A DNA stretch of 44,853 nucleotides from Levilactobacillus namurensis DSM 19117. Its GTDB lineage: Bacteria > Bacillota > Bacilli > Lactobacillales > Lactobacillaceae. Below the pieces are notes generated by a model. The model ran no database searches. It was given only the letters and a program-made list of their open reading frames with translations, and was not told where the DNA came from. Both the position numbers and the translations under genes were made by a program. How positions within the stretch are numbered: position 1 is the stretch's first letter; every line of letters begins with the position of its first letter. Shown here one piece after another: positions 1 to 6,105 of this stretch. The DNA lies in NCBI RefSeq assembly GCF_001434785.1, contig NZ_AZDT01000046.1, positions 17,638-62,490 on the forward strand, read 5' to 3'.

Positions 1-59
1 TTCACCGGCTGGGCCCTATCGGCTGACGGGACCTCACATTGGTGCGCGATACTGCATGA

Positions 60-240
60 CACAGTTGCTCATGCTACCGCTAACGTAAGCCGTGAGGGCG
101 GTCAGCTAGGGCTTAGCAGTGAAATTTGACTTGGGGAGCGTTTCTCAGCTGCCCTAGTCAAAGGCCCAGCTTCGAGACCGCTCTTTGGCTCGAAGTGGTG
201 CCCACTGCGTTCCAGCCCTAGCTGGCCGCCCGGTAAGGCG
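60..240. repeat. Structured intergenic repeat, copy A
   Basis: This stretch is homologous to 4635-4800. Positions 155-196 are identical to 4718-4759 over 42 bases, and similarity continues on both sides, for example GTGAAA-TTGAC-GGGGA upstream and CCCGGTAAG downstream. It contains a perfect 7-bp hairpin CTTCGAG/CTCGAAG (170-196) and a second possible stem TTGACT/AGTCAA (126-161). It lies downstream of the leftward membrane-protein gene and carries no plausible ORF. It may be a dispersed repeat or a small structured RNA of either strand. I do not recognise the family. Confidence 0.6.
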
Positions 241-280
241 CCAAGCGGGACCGGATGGATAAGACCCCTTCTAAACGCAA

Positions 281-1060
281 CTAGTCGTTGTCCGTTGGCT
301 TACCCACGTCTAGGGCTTGGTGCTTGAGCTTGGGGAAGACCCACTTGTCAGCAATCCCCGTGATGCCGCCTTGGGCGACGAAAGCGAAGATGGTCCCTAA
401 CCCGAAGTTGGTGAACTGCCGGGTCACGATGATCGCCACGATGGCCATCAAAGTCGGCGGAATGTAGGACACCCACATCGCCTTAGCAGCTTGCCCCTTA
501 AAGTAGCGGAAGCGCAGAATCTGCATCAGATCGTCCGCCGGGTGCAGGACCAAGTTGACCCGTTGATAGATGGAAATGGCGGTCGCAATCAACGCCACCC
601 CGACGAAGTTCAAGAAGACGTAGAAGATGACCATGCCCGTACTGCGTGCATCCGGTAGCCCGCCGAACAAAGTTGGGTAACTGCCCATAAAGAAGTCTTC
701 AAAGACTTGAATCAACGCGGAGAACGGTACCATGAAGACCATGTTGCCGATGATTCGTTTCCAGCTCCAGTGATGCATCAGCACCGCGTTTAAGACCGCC
801 GTTAAGAAGCCCATGATCAGAAACGCCCAGAAGAGGTTCCAGTGAAACGCCGTCCCTAAGTTGGCTTCCGCCGCCGTCCAATAGGCGGCCCCCAAGAAGG
901 ACGGGTGAATCTTGGCACTGGTGACCAACGTCAACACGTTCCCCGCGGAGTTGATGACCAGTGAAAACGCAAAGTACGCAATGGCTTTCCCCATTGAAAT
1001 GGTTCGAGCCGCACTAGGATTGGCCGTCGCAGCCAAATCCGAAGTTGCTTCAACTTTCAT
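281..1060 (-). CDS. Multi-pass membrane protein of unknown function
   Basis: The product has 259 residues. After a short polar N-terminus it has about six hydrophobic segments, including stretches around FSLVINSAGNVLTLV, FWAFLIMGFLTAVL, VIFYVFLNFVGVALIA and YIPPTLMAIVAIIV, so it is an integral cytoplasmic-membrane protein. The overall look recalls the YczE/YitT-type membrane proteins of Firmicutes, but I cannot place it in a family with certainty and no substrate can be named. The ATG at 1060 is preferred because AAAGGA lies ten bases upstream. An in-frame GTG at 1081 has no ribosome site. The gene stands alone: an inverted repeat sits in its upstream region (1146-1195), and the repeat at 60-240 follows it. 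Confidence 0.6.
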   Translation of the reverse strand: MKVEATSDLAATANPSAARTISMGKAIAYFAFSLVINSAGNVLTLVTSAKIHPSFLGAAYWTAAEANLGTAFHWNLFWAFLIMGFLTAVLNAVLMHHWSWKRIIGNMVFMVPFSALIQVFEDFFMGSYPTLFGGLPDARSTGMVIFYVFLNFVGVALIATAISIYQRVNLVLHPADDLMQILRFRYFKGQAAKAMWVSYIPPTLMAIVAIIVTRQFTNFGLGTIFAFVAQGGITGIADKWVFPKLKHQALDVGKPTDND

Positions 1061-1425
1061 TGTTTGATGTTCCTTTCTCACTTAACCCGTTTCGGACAAC
1101 CGGTTGCAATGAACGCCACCTTAATTCCCGGGAAGGTCGTGGTTGGCGTCGAAATTTATCGTCTTTTAAATCACAATCTCTGATAATTTCGACGCACCGC
1201 GTTCACTTATCGGTTGCCCTGATTTTTAAAAGCGAGATTAGTATATCATTCACAATCCCAAATTATAGCCGTTTCTACGGGTTCTCAGAGTTCCAAAAGT
1301 GCGTCAATCCCCATTAAGCTTTCGATGTAATCGATTGTATTTTTTCGTGATTTTAATCACATTAAATTTAATTTTCTAGATTTCCCTTGCTAAAAGTCTC
1401 AATTCTTGCTAAGCTGATTTCAATT
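1061..1425. other. Divergent intergenic region
   Basis: This AT-rich stretch separates the leftward membrane-protein gene from the rightward guanidine riboswitch. Besides the inverted repeat at 1146-1195 it holds a small dyad GTGATTTTAATCAC near 1350. The short rightward ORF at 1045-1317 resembles nothing I know and has no ribosome site, so no gene is called. The promoters of both flanking units must lie here, but no convincing -35/-10 pair was found by eye. Confidence 0.4.
1146..1195. other. Long inverted repeat upstream of the 281-1060 gene
   Basis: GCGTCGAAATTTATC (1146-1160) pairs with GATAATTTCGACGC (1182-1195), with a single one-base bulge and a loop of about 21 bases. It lies about 90-135 bases before the leftward start at 1060. 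It could be a leader hairpin or a protein-binding site. No T-run follows on the minus strand, so it is not an obvious terminator. Confidence 0.45.
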
Positions 1426-1435
1426 AAACACGCAG

Positions 1436-1566
1436 AAATGCCTTCTAGGGTTCCGTCACCACGTGAGTCTGGTCCGAGAGAAGGCCCCGGAAAATATTCC
1501 GGGACACGGAAGGAGAAAAGCCTGGGAGATTTTGTCGTCATTGACAGAATCCCCCAGGCTTTTTTC
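1436..1566 (+). promoter_or_regulatory. Guanidine-I riboswitch (ykkC/yxkD motif) with terminator
   Basis: The sequence shows the hallmark blocks of the ykkC-I aptamer in order: TCTAGGGTTCCG (1444-1455), TCTGGTCCGAGAG (1468-1480), ACACGGAAGGAGAAAAGCC (1504-1522) and GGGAGA. Its 3' end overlaps an intrinsic terminator, AGCCTGGG (1519-1526) pairing with CCCAGGCT (1553-1560) and then a T-run. Shared aptamer and terminator bases are the known architecture of this class: guanidinium binding stabilises the aptamer and lets transcription continue. The downstream pair of SMR genes is a classic target of the class, so the assignment is firm. Confidence 0.93.
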
Positions 1567-1600
1567 TAGCCATTTTACCTGTGTGAAGGAGGAATTTTTG

Positions 1601-1924
1601 ATGTGGAAACACTGGTTCAGCGTCATTTATGGCGCCATTTTCGAAATTTCATGGGTCGTGGGCTTTAAGCACGCCACGACTTGGTGGGAGTGGGGATTGA
1701 CCGCCATCGCCGTCTACCTGAGCTTCTACTTCTTAGTCACCGCCAGTCGTCACCTGCCGGCCGGGACGGCCTACGCCGTCTTCGTGGGCCTGGGGACCCT
1801 GGGCACCACCACGGTGGGCATGTTGCTCTTCGGCGAGGCCGTCAGTCTCTTGAAGATTGGCTTGATTTTACTGTTGTTAGTCGGAATCGGCGGGCTACAG
1901 ACCGTCACGGAAAAGGAGGCGTAA
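1601..1924 (+). CDS. ykkC: SMR guanidinium exporter subunit YkkC
   Basis: This 107-residue, four-helix protein of the small multidrug resistance family closely resembles B. subtilis YkkC. The segment IFEISWVVGFKHA carries the essential membrane Glu of SMR pumps, and PAGTAYAVFVGLGT forms the conserved third-helix motif. The family exchanges protons for cations, and the riboswitch-linked pairs export guanidinium as heteromers. The ATG at 1601 has GAAGGAGG ten bases upstream; the longer open frame from 1463 runs through the riboswitch and is not used. It is followed after three bases by ykkD, so the two are co-transcribed behind the guanidine-I riboswitch, which would switch the pair on when guanidinium accumulates. 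Confidence 0.92.
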   Translation: MWKHWFSVIYGAIFEISWVVGFKHATTWWEWGLTAIAVYLSFYFLVTASRHLPAGTAYAVFVGLGTLGTTTVGMLLFGEAVSLLKIGLILLLLVGIGGLQTVTEKEA

Positions 1925-1927
1925 GGC

Positions 1928-2242
1928 ATGGCTTGGATCTGGTTAATCATTGCGGGCTTGTGTGAAATGATGGGTGTCACCTTCATGAACTGGGCCTTAC
2001 ACCGGCATACCTGGCAGCTCTGGACCGCCATGGTCGTGGCCTTTGCTGGAAGCTTCGGCTGTCTGGAACTGGCCTTACAAACGTTGCCCATGGGTACGGC
2101 TTACGCCATCTGGACCGGTATCGGGGCCGCGGGCGGCGTGATCACGGGCATGCTGTTCTTCGGCGAATCGCGAGACTGGCGTAAGTTACTCTGGGTCGTC
2201 GTGATTTTAAGTGCCACGGTGGGGTTGAAACTGATCGCCTAA
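1928..2242 (+). CDS. ykkD: SMR guanidinium exporter subunit YkkD
   Basis: This 104-residue partner of YkkC has four hydrophobic helices. GLCEMMGVTFMNWAL carries the conserved first-helix Glu, and PMGTAYAIWTGIGAAGG matches the YkkD third helix almost residue for residue. YkkC and YkkD are known to work only as a pair, presumably with opposite membrane topology, so the close linkage (ykkC stop at 1924, start here at 1928) fits. The gene lies under the same guanidine-I riboswitch. No clear terminator follows before the flippase gene at 2390, so some read-through is possible. Confidence 0.92.
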   Translation: MAWIWLIIAGLCEMMGVTFMNWALHRHTWQLWTAMVVAFAGSFGCLELALQTLPMGTAYAIWTGIGAAGGVITGMLFFGESRDWRKLLWVVVILSATVGLKLIA

Positions 2243-2389
2243 TCGCTCACCTCGTCGAATCTGGGGTCGAAAATCCCCGCTAGACCCGGCTGACGGCCTT
2301 TTCTTTTGATTTAAGAACCTTTAAAATGGACAAATGCGGTTCCATGACCGCTTAAATCAAACTAATCGCCGTTTTGGCTGAGTAAGAGA

Positions 2390-4018
2390 GTGCCTAAAAA
2401 TATGAATAAGAAAATCATCTCCGGAACCTTCTGGCTGTCCTTCGGGAGCATCGTGTCGCGGATTCTGGGCGTCGTCTACCTGATTCCCTGGCTGTACATG
2501 ATTGGCTCACCCTATCATCAGACCGCCGCGCAGGCCCTGTTCAACACCGCCTACACGCCCTACGCGCTGTTCATCTCGCTAGGGACGGCCGGGTTCCCCT
2601 CGGCGGTCGCCCGCCGTGTCGCCTACTTCAACGGGAAGGATGAGCCGGCCAACGCCCGGAGCGTCGCTAAGATTGGCTTCCTGGTCATGCTGGCCTCGGG
2701 AATCTTGTGTGGGATCTTGCTCTACCTGCTGGCGCCCACCATCGCCCACTCCAGTCCCGTGGCGTCCCCCAACGATGCCATCATCGCCATCCGCAGTCTG
2801 GTCCCGGCCATCATCTTAATTCCGTCAATGAGTGTCTTGCGGGGCTGGTTCCAGGGGAATTCTGACCTGAAACCCTATGGCTTGTCCCAACTCTGGGAAC
2901 AGTTCATTCGCATCGTGACCATCCTGCTAGGGACCTACCTGATCATTGAGGTCTTCGGCAATAATTATAAATACGCCGTCTTCGTAAGTGTCTTCGCCGC
3001 CTTCATCGGGGCCGTGGCCAGCTACCTGTACCTGTTAAAACAACTGGGCGGCTACCGCACCCAAACCCCGACCGCAGACGCGGTCGTCTCACGGCGCGAA
3101 CTCCTGCGGATGTTACGCATCGTGGTCTACGAGTCGATTCCGTTTATCTTCGTGGGGTCGGGTATCTCGCTGTGCCAGCTCTTCGACCAACTGTTTTTCA
3201 AACAAATCATGCAGGGGGCCTTACACCTCTCCGCCATCAAGACCCAGTACGCCTACACCATCTTCTCGGCCAACCCCAACAAGATCACCACGGTGGTTAT
3301 CTCGCTGGCCATGGCCATCTCGGAGACGTCGCTTCCGCTGATTTCCAGTAAAATTGCGAACCTGCGGGACAACCGCGCGGGAATCGAACGGGACATCGAA
3401 TCGAACCTTAACCTGATGACCTTCTTCCTGTTGCCGGCCGTACTGATGATTTGCGCCCTGGCATTTCCGATTTACGGGGTCTTCTTCAACTTCGACCGGC
3501 TGGGCGGCCATTACTTGATCTACAACGTCCTCCAGAGCTTTATTCTGGGAATGGCCATCAACGTGTTGACGGTCATGCAGGCCTTACGGATGAGTAAGAA
3601 GGCGACTTGGATTCTCTTGGGCGGCTTGGTCATCAAGCTGGCGCTCCAGTACCCGCTAGTCTACTTCTGGCAAGGGTTGGGCGCCATCCTCGCGACCAGT
3701 ATCGCCTTCGGATTCGTGTTGCTGGCGAGTCTTCGCTTGATCCGCCACCACTACGCCTTGAACCTGACCAGTCTCAAGAAGACAGGCATCGTTAACGCCT
3801 TGTTACTGGTCGCCATGGTGGTCCTGATCATTGCGACCCACGGCCTGTACCCCATGACGGGCATCACCAACAAGTTCGTAGCCATGGTCTACGTGGCCGT
3901 CTGGGGCCTGATCTACCTGGGCATCTACCTGTTGTTGGCGAACCGTTCCGGCTTGACCCAACAACTGTTCCATAAGAAACTGGGCTACAAGTACTTCCGG
4001 TACAAGCATTTCGGCTAA
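2390..4018 (+). CDS. MurJ/YtgP-like lipid flippase (polysaccharide biosynthesis protein family)
   Basis: This 542-residue membrane protein has about 14 hydrophobic segments of the MVF/MATE-like flippase fold. The N-terminus (KKIISGTFWLSFGSIVSRI, then YHQTAAQALFNTAYTPY, then GTAGFPSAVARRVAYFN) is typical of the YtgP/SpoVB group in Firmicutes. YtgP is the B. subtilis MurJ, which moves lipid II across the membrane; a role with another wall or exopolysaccharide lipid carrier is equally possible. The start is uncertain: the GTG at 2390 has AAGAGA directly before it, while the ATG at 2402 has the same weak site eleven bases away. A 19-bp convergent hairpin follows. Confidence 0.85.
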   Translation: MPKNMNKKIISGTFWLSFGSIVSRILGVVYLIPWLYMIGSPYHQTAAQALFNTAYTPYALFISLGTAGFPSAVARRVAYFNGKDEPANARSVAKIGFLVMLASGILCGILLYLLAPTIAHSSPVASPNDAIIAIRSLVPAIILIPSMSVLRGWFQGNSDLKPYGLSQLWEQFIRIVTILLGTYLIIEVFGNNYKYAVFVSVFAAFIGAVASYLYLLKQLGGYRTQTPTADAVVSRRELLRMLRIVVYESIPFIFVGSGISLCQLFDQLFFKQIMQGALHLSAIKTQYAYTIFSANPNKITTVVISLAMAISETSLPLISSKIANLRDNRAGIERDIESNLNLMTFFLLPAVLMICALAFPIYGVFFNFDRLGGHYLIYNVLQSFILGMAINVLTVMQALRMSKKATWILLGGLVIKLALQYPLVYFWQGLGAILATSIAFGFVLLASLRLIRHHYALNLTSLKKTGIVNALLLVAMVVLIIATHGLYPMTGITNKFVAMVYVAVWGLIYLGIYLLLANRSGLTQQLFHKKLGYKYFRYKHFG

Positions 4019-4035
4019 AAAATTGATTGTTTAAT

Positions 4036-4078
4036 TAAACCGGGCACTAGAAATTGTTGATTTCTAGTGCCCGGTTTA
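4036..4078. terminator. Long convergent hairpin terminator
   Basis: A perfect 19-bp stem (4036-4054 with 4060-4078) around a five-base loop lies between the converging flippase gene and the leftward orphan gene at 4112. The T-run is poor on the plus strand and moderate on the minus strand, so it probably stops transcription from both sides. Confidence 0.75.
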
Positions 4079-4111
4079 GTGTCGTCATAGAATCCCATTT
4101 TAATTTCCTGG

Positions 4112-4465
4112 TCATGTCTTCCCGTTCAAATCAGGAAGTGACTGCAATAATTTATCCAAATGCTCATTTTCCGACTTTTCGATGGTAAACAAAACCATAT
4201 CAATAGATGTAAGCGTAAATCGAACTTGGTAGGTTCCAAGAAGATTTAAAAGTTCACTCAGTTTAGGCGTTAGGGCAACCCCTACCCTGAACTGAATTGT
4301 AGATTGAGCTGAATTTACGGCCACTACTTTTTGATCAGAAAGCACTATCTGAAGAAGCCTAATCAGGGTATTCATTTTAAGCCACCTGTTAAGCGCATCA
4401 CTTTTAGACAAATAGACGTGGACCTGAATAGTCTCAACTTCAGACCTTGAGTTCAGTAGATCCAT
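4112..4465 (-). CDS. Hypothetical AT-rich orphan protein
   Basis: I do not recognise this protein. From the ATG at 4465 it has 117 residues, no signal peptide and no clear membrane helix. It looks soluble, with alternating hydrophobic strands such as QVRFTLTSIDMVLFTIEKS near the C-terminus. The start is chosen because AGAAGAA lies just upstream; the frame stays open to an ATG at 4510 and a TTG at 4543, neither with a ribosome site. The codon use is clearly AT-richer than in the neighbours, which suggests recent acquisition. It sits alone between the convergent hairpin and repeat copy B. Confidence 0.45.
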   Translation of the reverse strand: MDLLNSRSEVETIQVHVYLSKSDALNRWLKMNTLIRLLQIVLSDQKVVAVNSAQSTIQFRVGVALTPKLSELLNLLGTYQVRFTLTSIDMVLFTIEKSENEHLDKLLQSLPDLNGKT

Positions 4466-4634
4466 TTTAATTCTTCTAATGTAAACAATTTGAGCACTCA
4501 GCTCAATCATAAAAATATCTAAATTCTGGATTAACGTATTCAAAAATCATTTTTAGAAACAGACGTTTTGATTTATGAACACCGATAAAATCGGATTAGC
4601 ATCTACCTTGAACCTAACGTGAGTTCAGCCACCA

Positions 4635-4800
4635 CAACACCATGCTGTAACGTTGCCGTAGATGACAACCCCATCGCCAGTCGTGAAAGTTGACCAGGGG
4701 AATGTCTTGGCCTTTCTTAGTCAAAGGCCCAGCTTCGAGACCGCTCTTTGGCTCGAAGTGATGCCTACGGCGTTTCAGTCCTGACTACCCGGTAAGCCAC
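4635..4800. repeat. Structured intergenic repeat, copy B
   Basis: Second copy of the element at 60-240. Bases 4718-4759 are identical to 155-196, and the CTTCGAG/CTCGAAG hairpin is kept. The outer stem is kept too but with a changed pair (TTGACTA with TGGTCAA when read on the minus strand), which is what selection on RNA structure would give. It lies between the orphan gene and the terminator of the histidine-phosphatase gene. No ORF is present. It could be a small RNA or a dispersed repeat. Confidence 0.6.
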
Positions 4801-4851
4801 TGACCCGCACTATTTTAACAATGTCCCGTCAACTCCCAGCATCCACAACGT

Positions 4852-4888
4852 CAAAACGGCCGGCACGCAAGGGAGCGCCGGTCGTTTT
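4852..4888 (-). terminator. Terminator of the histidine-phosphatase-like gene
   Basis: CAAAACGGCCGGC (4852-4864) pairs with GCCGGTCGTTTTG (4876-4888). On the minus strand it lies about 25 bases after the stop codon at 4914 and ends in TTTTG. Confidence 0.75.
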
Positions 4889-4913
4889 GGGTGACTAATT
4901 CAATTAACTTGGG

Positions 4914-5753
4914 TTATTTTGCCAGCTTGGCACCCTTGTTCACGTAGTACAGGGAACCAATCTTGCCGGAAACTGATAACTTATTGTTCTTGTACGTCAG
5001 CTTCGTCACTGAAGCGTTCTTCAGCGGCGTGCCTTTGTACTTCTTGGTCATACTTGCCAGGTATTCGTTGATCGACATCCCCGAGCTGACCACCAGGACG
5101 TTCCCGCCCCCGTGGCGCTTAGTGGTCTTGGCGATCTGCTTCAATTCCTTAGCCATCCGCTTCTGGACTTGCTTGGAACTTTCGGCCCGGTCACCCTTGA
5201 CCAGCTTAGTCTTTTGACTGTTCTGCTTGTCTAAGGTGTAGTAGGCGTCCTGTAACTTGGTCCAGTAAGCCTTCCCCTGCTTAGCCATCATTTCGTCACC
5301 GTTCTTGTAGCCGTATACACCGGCGATCAGGGCGTTATCCGTGGCGATACTGTCCCCTTCAAAGCTCCCGTAGCCGCCTTCGCGTAAGGCAGAAGAGATC
5401 TTGACTTTGACCTTGGCGTTACCGGAGTACTTCAACGCGTGCTTGGCCGTGACTTCCTGCCGAGTCAGGTTCCCTGCGTAGGCGTACTTGAAGGTCTTCC
5501 CCTTTAACCCCCGGCCCAAATCGTTGGCGACCGCTAACCCGTTCTTAGTCAACGGGAAATCACTCCAGCCTTGAACCCGGCCCATCACGTTACCCGTGGT
5601 TTCGCCGTGCCGCGTCAAGTAGATCGTCACGGGTTTCGTAGTGGTCTTCTTCTTGGCTTGGGCCGACGTGGTCCCGGATAAGGCGAACGCACCGGTCGCG
5701 ATAAGCGCGATACTAAGGGTGGTCTTTAGGGTCTGTGCTAACTTCATGAGCAT
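4914..5753 (-). CDS. Secreted histidine-phosphatase-like protein (phosphoglycerate mutase superfamily)
   Basis: The product has 279 residues with a signal peptide: basic start, hydrophobic core LSIALIATGAFALSG, likely cleavage after TSAQA. The mature part has the superfamily motif LTRHGETTGN with the phospho-accepting His at about residue 49, then GWSDFPLTKNG, then LREGGYGSFEG with the acid Glu. The second catalytic His, normally in VVSHG, is replaced: the sequence reads VVSSGMSI, with Ser at about residue 224 (5082-5084). The protein may therefore be weakly active, or act as a binding protein outside the cell. AGGAGG lies four bases before the ATG at 5753 and ten before an ATG at 5747, so either can be the start. 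A cre-like site lies upstream. Confidence 0.82.
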   Translation of the reverse strand: MLMKLAQTLKTTLSIALIATGAFALSGTTSAQAKKKTTTKPVTIYLTRHGETTGNVMGRVQGWSDFPLTKNGLAVANDLGRGLKGKTFKYAYAGNLTRQEVTAKHALKYSGNAKVKVKISSALREGGYGSFEGDSIATDNALIAGVYGYKNGDEMMAKQGKAYWTKLQDAYYTLDKQNSQKTKLVKGDRAESSKQVQKRMAKELKQIAKTTKRHGGGNVLVVSSGMSINEYLASMTKKYKGTPLKNASVTKLTYKNNKLSVSGKIGSLYYVNKGAKLAK

Positions 5754-5825
5754 GATGCCTCCTATATGTAAGTTGTAAGTGGTCTAGTTTCAAAGCCATC
5801 TCACGTGAATCGTTTTATTGAGAAC

Positions 5826-5839
5826 TGGAATCGCTTACA
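5826..5839. promoter_or_regulatory. cre-like site upstream of the histidine-phosphatase gene
   Basis: TGGAATCGCTTACA matches the CcpA consensus TGWAANCGNTNWCA at 13 of 14 positions. It lies 73 bases upstream of the start at 5753. One mismatch and no mapped promoter make this tentative. Confidence 0.4.
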
Positions 5840-6024
5840 AATCTAAAAATACCACAACCTGTTTTGACCCGCAACCCCTATTTTAGTGAATTTTTAGTTG
5901 GCTTCAGGATTTACGGTTAGTTTCAGAAAACAACCTACCTGCCGACCGCTTCTGAAATTGGTATAGCTAACATTTCAACCTATAACTGGTGACTGGATTT
6001 CCCCCTCACGTCAGTGTTCACTGC
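5840..6024. other. Intergenic region without a gene
   Basis: The stretch between the cre-like site and the GH65 terminator holds no ORF with a ribosome site and no repeat that I could recognise. Confidence 0.4.
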
Positions 6025-6056
6025 AAAAAACCACCAGCAGGTTGTCCCACTGGTGG
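6025..6056 (-). terminator. Terminator of the GH65 operon
   Basis: On the minus strand CCACCAG (6050-6056) pairs with CTGGTGG (6031-6037), followed by a run of six T (6025-6030). It lies about 50 bases after the GH65 stop codon and closes the leftward four-gene operon. Confidence 0.85.
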
Positions 6057-6105
6057 TGCTTGCCCACATCGTCAACCGATCTAAGGTTGCGCTGCAAGTT
6101 TTGGT

